From Helicostylum pulchrum (lineage: Eukaryota; Mucoromycota; Mucoromycetes; Mucorales; Mucoraceae): DNA of 64,000 bases. Location of the stretch: contig JAIXMO010000001.1 of NCBI GenBank assembly GCA_025677825.1, positions 1,054,001 through 1,118,000 of the forward strand, in the 5' to 3' direction. The notes under the pieces were generated by a model. That model had not been told where the DNA came from. It saw nothing but the letters and a program-made list of their open reading frames with translations, and searched no databases. A program made the position numbers and the translations under genes. Below, piece by piece: positions 1-10,730 of the stretch. Each line of letters starts with the position of its first letter. Within the stretch, counting starts at the first letter, position 1.

Positions 1-1318
1 TATGAATTGTTCTCTTTGAAGAAGCACTCATTGATCTTCTTAGGTTTTCACAAATTTGTTGCATATTTAAATGCTCTAATGAACCATCCTCTACCAGTGT
101 TTTATTTGTTGGTTGATCATAAAGTAATTGTTCCAGCAATTCTTCAGGTGCAGGTGAAACACATACAATTGGAAATACACCCTTTAAACCAGTAGTTACG
201 TTAAAACCAAGCGCCCAACCATCATCAAAGTTCATTGCTACACAAACAATATCTCCTACGTGTAATCCTAATTCATCTCCCATTTGTGGTGGATAAGGAT
301 GCTTTACTTGATAAAATTCTTCTAATTGTTGTTGTAATAATGATGGTGGCGGTAATAACGGTGGTTGTGATTGTGTTGATGTGTTTAATAAATCAGTTGT
401 GTTTATAGTTGGTTTATTAAATAACAAGTGATGTTGTTGAGGTGAAACAAGTACACCTTGTGAACCTAATGATTCGTAACCTAAAGCACTTGCACTATCA
501 TTTTGATTTTCAACCTTTGTCTTCATACTAAAACCAGTATTTGTATAAGATACGCCATTCTTTGATCTCCTATTTCTGCAACGAAAATAAAAGATGATGG
601 CACCTACAATAGAAGCAAACGCTAAACAACCAATAATGATACCGATAATTGCACCAACAGATAATGCTTTACATCCACGTAATGAACTACAGCAAGAGTC
701 TTTACTGTATTTATCGCAATATTCACATCCATCAGATAATAACTGAAATCCACAATTCTCTGGCTCGTTTGCTACACCCAAAATACAATTTACAGTTCCA
801 TTTAACCCTGACCAATATATACACCTTGAATTCAAATTTTCTAATTGACTTTGTTGTTCTAATTGATTAGGACAGACATCAGGGTTTGATGTGATATCTC
901 CAACGCTTGAAATATATTCATAACAGGTACTTTGACATAATGGTGGTGGATTTAAATTATTTTGATAGTTGCAAGGAAGTGAATATAAATTATCTTGGAT
1001 CAAGGATGCACATAAAAATGATAAAGAATAACGTGCATAGGGTATCGTTGTTGTCTCGGTAGCTTTATTCATACATCCAAGCATTTGATAGTATGGACTG
1101 GCTGTCTTCATTAGATTCTTCATGCCCGCATCAAAGGAATCGATATCCGTTACATTAGCAAGAAAGGGGTATTGTCTCTGATTGCCAACTAGACTAATGT
1201 AAAAACCTTGAAACGCTGCACACGTTTTAGATCCTCTTAGAGAAAAGCATGGATATTCCTCAGCTAATGTGGTAGAAAATAGTAGTAATATAACAGTACA
1301 AGACTTTGTAAGCTTCAT
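1..1318 (-). CDS. Membrane protein with Cys-rich (Frizzled-like?) ectodomain, one TM and cytoplasmic SH3 domain (3' end outside window)
   Basis: An open frame runs leftward from the ATG at 1318-1316 off the window edge, giving 439 residues with no stop, so the C-terminus is missing. Residues 1-20 form a signal peptide. Residues 24-216 are a Cys-rich ectodomain whose later part has the FLC...PPLCQSTC spacing that recalls a Frizzled-type CRD. Residues about 219-244 are a membrane span followed by a basic stop-transfer (RCRNRRSK). A Pro/Gln-rich linker leads to an SH3 domain at about 340-390, with YPPQMGDELGL, GDIV, DDGWALG and GVFP blocks. Known fungal proteins with an outside sensor, one TM and an inside SH3 (Sho1 or Fus1 type) feed polarity or MAPK signalling, and a similar role is inferred. 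SH3 and topology are solid; the Frizzled-like call is tentative. No intron is seen. Confidence 0.8.
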   Translation of the reverse strand, partial: MKLTKSCTVILLLFSTTLAEEYPCFSLRGSKTCAAFQGFYISLVGNQRQYPFLANVTDIDSFDAGMKNLMKTASPYYQMLGCMNKATETTTIPYARYSLSFLCASLIQDNLYSLPCNYQNNLNPPPLCQSTCYEYISSVGDITSNPDVCPNQLEQQSQLENLNSRCIYWSGLNGTVNCILGVANEPENCGFQLLSDGCEYCDKYSKDSCCSSLRGCKALSVGAIIGIIIGCLAFASIVGAIIFYFRCRNRRSKNGVSYTNTGFSMKTKVENQNDSASALGYESLGSQGVLVSPQQHHLLFNKPTINTTDLLNTSTQSQPPLLPPPSLLQQQLEEFYQVKHPYPPQMGDELGLHVGDIVCVAMNFDDGWALGFNVTTGLKGVFPIVCVSPAPEELLEQLLYDQPTNKTLVEDGSLEHLNMQQICENLRRSMSASSKRTIH

Positions 1319-1393
1319 TTACTGTTTGATGCTGAAAAATAAAAAAGTTGAGAAAAGAGAAAAAGTGAGATGATGAAGTAGTAGTAGTGGGGA

Positions 1394-1409
1394 AGAGAGA
1401 GAGAGAGAG
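1394..1409. repeat. (GA)n microsatellite
   Basis: Uninterrupted GA dinucleotide run just upstream of the start of the leftward SH3 receptor-like gene, within its 5' flank. Confidence 0.8.
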
Positions 1410-2324
1410 CTGATGATGCTGAATAAAAAAAAATTATAAAAAGATGGCTGAGAATCAAACTAGTCGAAGCAATCTCCTGCTAGAGGAGATGTAAAGGTAT
1501 TGTAATTATAAAAGAAAAAAAGGGCAAAAAAAAACTCTAAAGTGACAGTAAAAAAAAGAGTTTTTCTTTTTCAAAAAGAGTATGACAAGGGTTGGGTTAG
1601 AAGCATTCGGTGTTTTAATGCTTTTAACACTTGTTCCTTATAAACATAAACTTCATTCGTGCTTGGAATCAGTGGCGTAAAAAAAAAAAAGGGTATTTTT
1701 AGATTCTTTTTTTTCTCTTTTTGGTAACTGTTTATTACATATTCCTTTCGATCCGTATATGAACACATCCCCTAGAGCTAAAGTAGAAAAAGGGGAAAGC
1801 AAGAAAATAAATAACAGCAAGTGTTTTATAAAAGACATAATTATAATACTGAGCCACTCCTCAGCCTAATAATGAAAATAAAAAAACTGTTCCGATAACT
1901 TACCTATTTAGGAATACAAAAGCTATTGGTTTTCTAATCCGTTTGTGCATCTGATTTAACAGTGTGTAGCGCGAGCTCAAAAACTGTAGTGCGCCCTTGA
2001 AAATTACAAATTGTTTAAATTTTAATTGGTCTTTTTTGTGTTTAAATCACCTTTTCGGCTGTTATCAAAAGCCATCAAAAAAAAAAAAGGGGGGGCTTAT
2101 TTATCAAACAAATACTATGTTTTTAAGCTTAAAGATAAACTAATTATTGCAAAAAGTACAGCTTCAGCAATTTACTGCTTTCATTAAAATATACAAAGCT
2201 GTATTACTATTGCTACAAAATAATGCCAAGAAAATATATTGTAAGCTCTTCTCAAACTGTAGCAAAGTACTACGTTTTATCAGATCAAAGCACTTTTTAA
2301 ATCACCAAGGCTACCTTTCTATGG

Positions 2325-2355
<31 letters not shown>

Positions 2356-2630
2356 AGCTGTTACAGCTACCAAAATAGATGAATACATACAGAGAATGAC
2401 AGAGATATTTGCATGCATGTAAAAGTAAACCCTTCTATCTGGGTTTCGCTTGTGGCATGATGTATACCTGTTCCACCAAACGATATTATACTTTTTCCTT
2501 AAACTATAACAAACCCGAGAGCTCCCCCCTTTTAACTTTTTTTAATTTCCCGTTATGCAGGTACTCCTCCAAATTATCCTCATGATTTCTCTTCTCTGCA
2601 TGAAATACCGCCCTTTAAAAAAGTGAAGTT
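1410..2630. other. Non-coding upstream/intergenic region
   Basis: No convincing gene. There are many homopolymer A/T runs and an (ACT)n repeat at 2325-2355 that creates a false poly-Thr reading frame. The promoter of the leftward SH3-receptor gene must lie in the first few hundred bases. Confidence 0.5.
2325..2355. repeat. (ACT)n trinucleotide repeat
   Basis: About ten ACT units. A 91-codon reading frame passes through it but has no other coding character. Confidence 0.8.
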
Positions 2631-2631
2631 C

Positions 2632-3250
2632 ATAATCATCCTTCACGAACTGCGGTCTTGCCAATTTTTACTCCTTCAAACTTGGCTGATAATTCATCAA
2701 TAGCGTCGTCAATGGTTTGCGCCCGGATTGTCCTCAAGCTTTTTGGTGTTTCCTCTTGGTTAGATCTGAAATAAAAAGGTATCTGGATCTTCCTTGTAAA
2801 TAGACCACCAACGTTGACTTGCTCGATAGTGTACTCCATATGTTTTTGGGAATTTTTCAATCATATAGTGAATAAAGTTGTACTTATCGATGGGAGAATA
2901 CTTTGTCCAAGTTTTCTTTTTTGTTTCATGCTCATTGTTTTACTAATTTTATTCAAGACGTTAGAAGAAAAAAAACGACATGCAAAATTTCCAGATGCGA
3001 CAAAGTATAATAATTTCAAAAGTTTTATTATAAATACAACTATATGATGATTCGGCCATGTAGTTTTCTTTCAAGTGTTTCCACTATTCGGGAGAACCTG
3101 GCTGAGAAGAATCCACGCCAATATAGTCATCATCGTCTGGACCTCTTCCTCGTCATCTATATACTGTACCCCTTAATCTTTTTTTTTATCAGTTTGTAAC
3201 AGCAACAACAGAAAATGAAGCCTCGGGGAAACTGTCCCGACTTTTAGGTA
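2632..3250 (-). pseudogene. Relic of Tc1/mariner (IS630)-type transposase, N-terminal HTH part
   Basis: Read leftward, the stretch near 2910-2760 encodes a helix-turn-helix-like segment (KYSPIDKYNFIHYMIEKF, then YRASQRWWSIYKEDPDTF) resembling the N-terminal DNA-binding part of fungal Tc1/IS630-family transposases. A frame change near 2760 leads into the next block (TIDDAIDELSAKFEGVKIG), as expected between the HTH and the catalytic core. Upstream at 3160-3100 is an acidic tail-like piece (RGRGPDDDDYIGVDSSQPG) in a third frame. No DDE catalytic block follows. The assignment rests on remembered family resemblance. Confidence 0.45.
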
Positions 3251-4136
3251 CTTGTTGCATCTCTTTCTGCGTTTAATTCTATGCAGAAAACAGCTTTTTT
3301 TAAAAATAAACAATTATATTTTATCAATTCTATTATTTCTCTCACCTTTACTCTGCACCTACATTACAATATTTTGGCGTATGTAAACTTATACCCTTTT
3401 TTCTATAGTGTATTCTTATAAAAAACGAGAGCCATTGTAACTATATTTAGCAACACTGTAGTTTTACTTTTTTTTTTTTTTTAAAAAAAAAGGGTTTTTT
3501 TGATCCCCTAACTAGCGGAATATTTTCTTTTTACACAAATTAGAGAAAAAAAAAAGTAAAAATAGTAGTGTTACAGTTTTGATTTTTATTATTTTTAGCG
3601 CATGTTTCATTTACCAGGATACCTTTGGGGTGATGGTAGCTTTTCGTATTTCACGTAGTAATTAGATATGTATAATCGATAAAGCCACATTCTATTTTTT
3701 ATTATTAGTTATCCAACCGCACGGTTTCTATTATAATTCAAAGTATGACGATAATGTACCACAAGATATAACTCATAATACTCTCGAATACAATATGCTG
3801 ATAAACCCTATGTAAGAAAAGACAAAATACTACTGGAACTATACATGGCTTAGTTGTGGCTAGGTATAGAAGCTTATTATTAATTCTATATATTTTTTTT
3901 TTTAAAAAAAAAGAAACGTATACTATATCTGAATGCATGAGATCTTCAACACCTGTGACCACAAAAACTATAAGCTTTATACCTTTTGAACACTCAAACC
4001 TCAAAAGGAAAAAAAGAGAGACATTAGACATCTATATATGGAATATTAAATTCCAGAATGGAAACCAAGGGCTGAAATTTAGTTTTTTTTTCTATTTTTA
4101 AAAAAAACTACAGTTCTCTTTTTACTTGAAGAAAAA
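3251..4136. other. Intergenic region upstream of glycosyltransferase gene
   Basis: AT-rich, with A/T homopolymers including a poly-T/poly-A hairpin-like block near 3470-3492. No coding stretch is supported. Confidence 0.5.
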
Positions 4137-7113
4137 ATGTCAATAGATGAAGATGACTTGGAAAGGGCTGGAACCCGTTCAAGGAGACAACTTTCAAACT
4201 CGAGACAGTACTCTGTTTATCCACCGGAAAACCCTTTACACGATATTAAAAAATCGAATTCACTCAATAAAAGACCTCGATCAGTCATTTTAATATCCAT
4301 TACCATCCTTATATTATTCATCTTGTTTTTGGCAAATACATCTCGAACAAGTACAACAGAATTGTCAAATCAAAAAACATCTACATTTGAAGAAACAACT
4401 GAATTTAAAGAATCGAAGCAACTGACTGATTATGCATTACTACATAAACTTTTTAATGAAAAAAATGGTAATTCTATACACTTTTTTTTTTGTTAGTGTA
4501 TAACTCTTTAACGTCAAACTCTTTTCTTAAAAAAAGGTGCTGTTTCTTCATCTCGTGTCAATTTTAATAATCTCGATGCCATAAACCCTGGTCAAAATTC
4601 TTTTGTTCATCGACTTTCAAAGGGTGCTGTCTTGGGTCACACATTTGATGAATTACGTAGACTTACCAACAGTATATCTTTACCAACGACTTTACCTGCT
4701 AAGCAACATCGTCGAGTCCCCGTAACGGCGATCATTCACACCAAAACTGTAACACAATTATACATTCAAGTCCAATCTGTGTTAACTCAGACAGCTTTAC
4801 CTGAACATATCTGGATTCTTTGTGACACGAATCAAAAAGCTGAAGTAGATGCGCGAATTATGACACTGGATAGAAGAAGAGTCACGGTAATGGCAAGGGA
4901 TAATATAGATAGTATTCCTCACAAGTGGTTACAGGTCATGGGACATATTTCAACAGATTTTGTTTGGTTGATTGATCAAGATATTGTACCGGGAAAGAGA
5001 TACTTGGAAAACCTGTTAAAGTTATCTTTAACAAAACAGTACAAGTCGTCTTTATTAGGTACAGAAGCTGCCGTGTTAAATACAAAGTATAAGGATAGAA
5101 TTGAATGTATACCTACTTCCATGAATTCGGGTAGTAGACAGATGAAGAGTCAAGTTGTAGATATGATTAATGATAGTTGGTTACTTCACCGTTCTTGGGT
5201 TCCGTTTATTTTAGAAGAAATCGAGAAAGGAAATACCAATGTGTCACTTGAACCATTGACTGGTTTATTTATCAGTCGAATTCTTTATATGAATGCTGGC
5301 ATTCCCTCTATTGCGCTACCAACAGACCCCATCGAACGTGCCTATTGGGGAGACGTTCGTTTACAAAAATCAAAGAAATCAGAAACTTGTAAAGCCATTG
5401 AAAGATTTATAAAAAATCAAGATATGAAATCTTTACCAATATACGACAACTTGTTTTATCGCAACAATGGATATAGAACTGTATCAACAGAGACGACAAC
5501 ATCAACAGCAGCGCCTATTTTCATTTATATGGATTCAATGCAAGCTTTAGAGAATTTGGTTACACTTGTTTGTAAATTTGAATCTAAAGAGGATGTAGAT
5601 GTACATGTCGTGGTGGGTGGTATTAGAAAATTATCTGATCTGCAGGTAAAAGTGTACCTTCCACATGCATGTGATAAATCCGTTGTAAATGTTATTGTTC
5701 ATGATATCAGCGTACTGCACACTTCTTCAAACTGGGAAGCCATCAATAGTTTACTGCATAGACTGACTAGAATCATGTCCGTTATTCAACCCAAAGTCTT
5801 GATTCATAATATAGATAAAGAAAATGCGTTTTATTCAAGTATACAATCAGCAAGTAAAATCTCGGATGTAACCACTATTTATTTGCCTGTGGGTGATATA
5901 CCTCATGCTCTTTGGATAACAGAATTACCTGTTGATACACTTTCAAGTAAGTACTTGGTATTTTTTTTTTATATCAGCTGAAAAAAAAGGGGGAGAGTAA
6001 AGCTAACATTAACTAGAATGGAACGCCTTTTCTATAAAGATTTTGATCAACACAGATAAAAAACCTCATGCATTAGCACGGTTACTGAATTCAGCTACCA
6101 ACGCATACTATTTGGGAGATAATGTCGAATTGTCAATTCTTATGGATCATTCAACAGATCAACTGACGCAGACTTTTGTTACTAATTTCATTTGGAAAAG
6201 GGGAACCAAAAATGTACGCCATCGTATAGCACAAGCTGGCAAATCACATTTATTTGCTGAAGCATGGTATCCTGCCAGCAATGACGAATACGGAATTGTT
6301 TTGAGTAATGATGTTGAATTGTCGAAATATTATTATATATGGGCGAAATATACTATTTTAAAATATCGATATGTCGAGGCCGAAAAGACGATGAATATGT
6401 TTGGTATTAGTTTATATAGACCTCCGTTAATTGAAACAGACCCATCTGGTAGATACCCTTTTAACCCTAACCAAGTATTATCAAAGGCTGGTTTCGCTGA
6501 AAAGATGGATCAACCTTTCTTGATGCAATGGCCTAGTTACTCTGGCGCAATATTCTTTCCTGAACATTGGAGAGAGTTTCACGATTACATCACCGCTAGA
6601 ACTGCAGATGTTTACGGATTTGATATGCAAGACATAACTATACCGGATCTAAGGTCAAATGAATGGGTTAAATCGTGGAGGAGATATTTTGAAGAATTAA
6701 TTTATTTAAGATCTTATACAATGTTGTATCCAAACTTTAAAGAGAGCTTATCAACGCAACATGTGGAATTAAGAAAAAAGACGATGCGTGAAGAATTTGA
6801 AAATGCAATTGCAGTTTATAATGTGCCTCTGATGGACCAAACAGATGAAATAAGTACTTTAAAGTTACCATCATTTGACGATTTACCTGTACTTGATATT
6901 TGGGGTCAAGTAACAAACCATCAAGAGTTAAAAGACAGAGGGTTGGAACTGCATGATGAAATTTCGTCATGTCCAGCACCGCTCGAAGAAGAGAACCAAT
7001 ACGATCCCACTGATTTATTATGTCCGTTCGCTAGAATTGTAACCTTATCTGTAAATGATGAAAATGATCCATTACCCGAACTTCCACCTCTTGAAGTCAC
7101 TGTTTATAATTAA
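4137..7113 (+). CDS. Putative type II membrane glycosyltransferase (GT-A-like), 941 aa
   Basis: Exons are 4137-4467, 4537-5957 and 6040-7113, all in phase. The donor at 5958 (gtattt) is preferred to the stronger-looking gtaagt at 5947 because only it keeps the frame (…SKYL|ILINTDKKPH). A short basic cytoplasmic tail precedes one membrane span at about residues 52-69, giving type II Golgi topology, followed by a Ser/Thr stem. From about 190 a GT-A-like fold begins (VPVTAIIHTKTVTQLYIQ, typical of a GT2-like first strand). A DXD-type motif is at D257-Q-D259 within VWLIDQDIVPG, expected to bind metal and nucleotide sugar. The C-terminal half has a second conserved region (TDPSGRYPFNPN) of unknown role. 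Donor and acceptor sugars cannot be told. A glycosyltransferase is likely; the family is uncertain. Confidence 0.75.
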
Positions 7114-7243
7114 TACAAATATTTTTATTCGTTCGAATTATCCAAGCTCAGAATAAAATAGCTTAGACTTGGTTTTTTTTTTTTGCTTTTTCTTTTTTCT
7201 GTCTTTCTCTCTCTTTTTTTTTTAGTTGTATACAATTAAACTA

Positions 7244-9213
7244 ATGCCAACTGAATCTATTAGGTCAAATAATGATGATAGTAATAAAAGAAGATCAAGT
7301 AGTAAATTTGCTTTAGCTCCAGATAAACATGCACACTCACTTCGTCGAGACCTGTTACTTTCTAATTTTGATAAAAATATGACAGTAGAAAAGGCTCGGT
7401 TTGAACCTATTGATGAAAACTTGGTAACGCAAGTTGCCCCGGCAACAAATTATACCAACCATGCTACAACTCCCAAGATTGACATTACACCCACTGAACA
7501 TCTTGTACATGACAATACCGAATTAGCTTCCTCTCTGCCTTCGGAAATGACGTATGCACTGACCATGTCTCCTTCTGCTCCAACGCTATCAAGCACTTTT
7601 AACAATAATGTCTCGCTAAATAATGTCCCGCTAACTACTAGCCAAAGTGAGCGAAGAAGAATTAATCCTAGAAATGAGGTAATGAATACATAATCTGACA
7701 TAAATACCAAAAAAAGACATATTTTTTTAAAAAAAGTCATATTCTCTGTATAGGCTAACAGTTGTAGTACAAGTCGTAAAAAACACAATAATAAAAAACA
7801 AACAAAGCCAATTATGCATGGGACAGCAAGTCCTGCCGAAGTGTTTCATAGAAACTTGGTTGACGCTGTATCAAATGTAGAAGGTAAACGAAAAAAATAT
7901 ATAGTATGTATGTTATGTGTAAAAGAATTATTTATTTATTTTAAAAAATTAGACTCGGATGAAAATGAACATTATGTTTATCCATATAGTGGTAACGAAT
8001 CTTGTAATTATTTATCAGATATATCAAGTGCGGGTTTGCATAGACCATTATCGGTTCGATCTACTCCAGGATCATCGTTATATGATTCAAAGAGAAGAGA
8101 TGGTGGTCTTGGTGAATGGTTGAAACAAGCCTTTTACCTTAAAAACTCTCAACAACATGCACAAAGGATTCCTACTACACTTGAAGAAGAAGAAGATGAT
8201 GATGAATGGTCTGGTGGCGAGTACAGTAGAAGACCAAGGCTTAGGAATAACGTAAAAGACTATCAATCACCTCAAAAACCTAATAAATCTAGTATATTAA
8301 CTAGATGGCATGATAGTTTTCATAAATCTATCTCTTCAGATAAAAGCAAAGCAGGAAGAAGAGTGTATCCAACACAAAATAATACTTTACATCACCCGTA
8401 TTATTATGGAAATTTAAATGAAAGGGCTCGTAGTACGTGTGGATATACAAGTGATGAAGAAGAAGCACCTTTATTACCTACTAGAAGGCTAAAAAGAATG
8501 CCGCGAAACAAAACAAGCTGGTATAATTCATGTATAAATAATAACTTCGAGAACATAATTAAACCTTTTTTTCCTACTTTTTATATAGTAAAAACATGTG
8601 TCGCAATTCAATGTTGTCCGTACTTTCAACTATAATTATCCTCTTTTTATTTATTTTATATAGAGCTCAACCATTAACGGCCCTGACGGTGGATATAGGT
8701 AGAGTCCTTGCCACAGACAAGGAATTAATCTTTGATTTAAAAGTACAAGCGGAAAACTGGAACTGGTGGACAGTTCGTGTTACGGATGCAGATATAAGTA
8801 TCTTTGCATTTAGTCAGATTGTACCTACCAGTATAAGTAATAATACCGCTAATGCAACGGATATAGAAGGTGTGGGGCCGGCAGAATATTTGGGTACACT
8901 GGTACACCTAGATGAACCATTATCCATACGTTCCAATGTGTTTGACAAAAGCTCAAAAGAAGCTATAAGTCAAATTCGAATTAAATCACCTGGTGCAGAT
9001 ATCAGTGGGAATGAAAGATGGTAAGTTTTTTTTTTTTCGGGTTCTAAAAAAAGAGAATATAGTTTGACAAATAAAACTCATTCCATAAATGTTTCTCAAA
9101 GGTCTCGTATGATTCGGTACCCATATGGACTTGTTGTACGAGGAGTACTTAAATACAGACCTGTATATTCTGCTCGATACATTACTATAGACTTTTTAAA
9201 GCGAATTTATTAA
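7244..9213 (+). CDS. VAC7: Vac7-like vacuolar membrane protein, activator of PI(3,5)P2 synthesis, 558 aa
   Basis: Five exons: 7244-7678, 7754-7883, 7953-8520, 8589-9020 and 9102-9213. All junctions keep phase and the gene ends with TAA. The N-terminal ~375 residues are low-complexity, basic and acidic. One membrane span lies at about 383-402 (STIIILFLFILYRAQPL). A luminal domain follows with VDIGRVLATDKELIFDLKV and an Asn-Trp-rich block, matching the conserved C-terminal domain of fungal Vac7. Vac7 binds the Fab1/Vac14/Fig4 complex and activates PI3P 5-kinase at the vacuole. The tail also resembles LEA-type domains, so a related membrane protein cannot be excluded. The gene starts 130 bp after the glycosyltransferase stop. 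Confidence 0.75.
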
Positions 9214-9611
9214 ATATATATCATTTTTTTAAGACAAGTTTATTATAATTAAGTTGAGTGATTATAAGCCTTGCAATTTTTTTTTTCTTAGCATATTTTA
9301 CTAACCGACCTTTCACTTATTTTTTTTATTTTTTGTAAACCGATTGTTCCCATCCTTTACGGACAGTATGTATTGCTGATAACTGTTACTTATCCACAGT
9401 CAATTGTAATTTTCAGCGTAACTCAAATAGACCCAACTACTGGCATCTGCAATCCGCTGACCCTAATAAAATAAAAGAAAAAGGTTTTCTCACGCTATTC
9501 TCGTATGTGTAACCGTAGTGGTCTAGGGACTGCCTTTTTGATGATTTTAAACTTGCACTAAAAATAAAATAAAAAATTTAACCTCTCTTTATCTTTCTTT
9601 TTAAATAAAAA
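9214..9611. promoter_or_regulatory. Intergenic region: 3' flank of VAC7-like gene and promoter of QDPR
   Basis: About 400 bp, AT-rich, with no coding content. The CT-rich tract just before the QDPR ATG (ctctctttatctttct) resembles a fungal pyrimidine-rich promoter or leader. Confidence 0.45.
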
Positions 9612-10730
9612 ATGAGTAAACTTGTTGTATATGGTGGTGCCGGTGGTTTAGGTCGTGTTCTTGTTCAACATTTCAAATCCAAAGGATATGTAAAGTATAT
9701 TTTTTTCTAAGAAAAAAAAATCGAAACGGGAAATGTTACAATAAAGGGTATCACAGTTATGTACTCACAAAATTTTCTATAATTATACTAATAGACCGTG
9801 ATTAATATCGATTTGGTGGAAAATAAAGATGCTGACTTTAACACGTTGACAAGTACCTCTGGGTCTCTTTCTGAGCAAGGTCATGCTATCAACGAATCAA
9901 TCTCTTCTTTATTGGGCACTGAAAAGTTATGTGGTATATTTTGTGTAGCTGGTGGTTGGGCCGGCGGAAACTCTGGAAGCAAAGGTAACTTTTTTTCTTT
10001 TTTTTAAAAAAATCAAGGGAAATTAACATGTACTAGACTTTTTAAAATCATCTGAGCTTATGATTCATCAAAGTGTAAACTCTTCTTTGATTGCTGCTAA
10101 CATTGCTTCCAAGCATCTTCAAACGTAAGTAAAAAAAAATTAATCGTGATTGTATTACAGTGCTAGTAACTAACTCGGTTACATATCAATTCTTATATAA
10201 TAAATTAGTGGTGGTTTACTTACATTGACAGGCGCTTTAGCCGCTTTAGATGCTACTCCTGGTATGATCGGTTATGGTATTGCTAAGGCCGCTGTTCACC
10301 ATCTCGTTAAAGATTTGGCTGCTCCTTCAAGTGGTCTTCCCGAAGGCTGTAAAGTGACCGCAGTTTTACCGTAAGTTAGACACATAAAAAAAGTCAAAAG
10401 TTTCTAAATACCCAAAAAAAAAATTATGTAGTGTCACCATCGATACTCCCATGAACAGAAAATTCATGCCTGATGCTGACTTTGGCATGTGGACTTCCCC
10501 AGCAGATATTGCAACGTAAGTTAGCATTACATAATTCCCTCAAAAAAGCTTCTTTTTTTTTACTGTAATAGAAAAAATATATGAACACCTTTCTAATGTT
10601 TCTGGTTTTTTTTATAAAAAAATCTAGTCAATTGGAAGGATATCTTACAGGTCAATTACCTCTTACCAGTGGTAAACTTGTTAGTGCTGTTACTAACGGT
10701 GGTGTCACCAAATTTGAACAACTTGAATAA
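9612..10730 (+). CDS. QDPR: Dihydropteridine reductase (QDPR), 234 aa
   Basis: Six exons: 9612-9689, 9795-9984, 10037-10124, 10209-10370, 10432-10515 and 10628-10730. This short-chain dehydrogenase regenerates tetrahydrobiopterin from quinonoid dihydrobiopterin with NADH. Seen in order: Rossmann NAD motif [11 protein letters not shown] at residues 7-17; INIDLVEN (end of β2); [29 protein letters not shown]; the active-site Tyr-x3-Lys as [11 protein letters not shown]; then [20 protein letters not shown], closely like animal QDPR. Length agrees with the animal enzyme (about 240). QDPR implies a BH4-dependent partner such as phenylalanine hydroxylase, as described in Mortierella-type fungi; none is visible here. 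This is one of the surest calls in the window. Confidence 0.95.

Noticed and set aside
2147..2422. 91-codon frame with a poly-Thr stretch
   Set aside because: Created by an (ACT)n microsatellite; the rest is random AT-rich translation.
5947..5957. gtaagt at 5947 as donor of intron 2 in the glycosyltransferase
   Set aside because: It shifts frame and stops at once after the junction; gtattt at 5958 keeps the protein (…SKYLILINTDKK).
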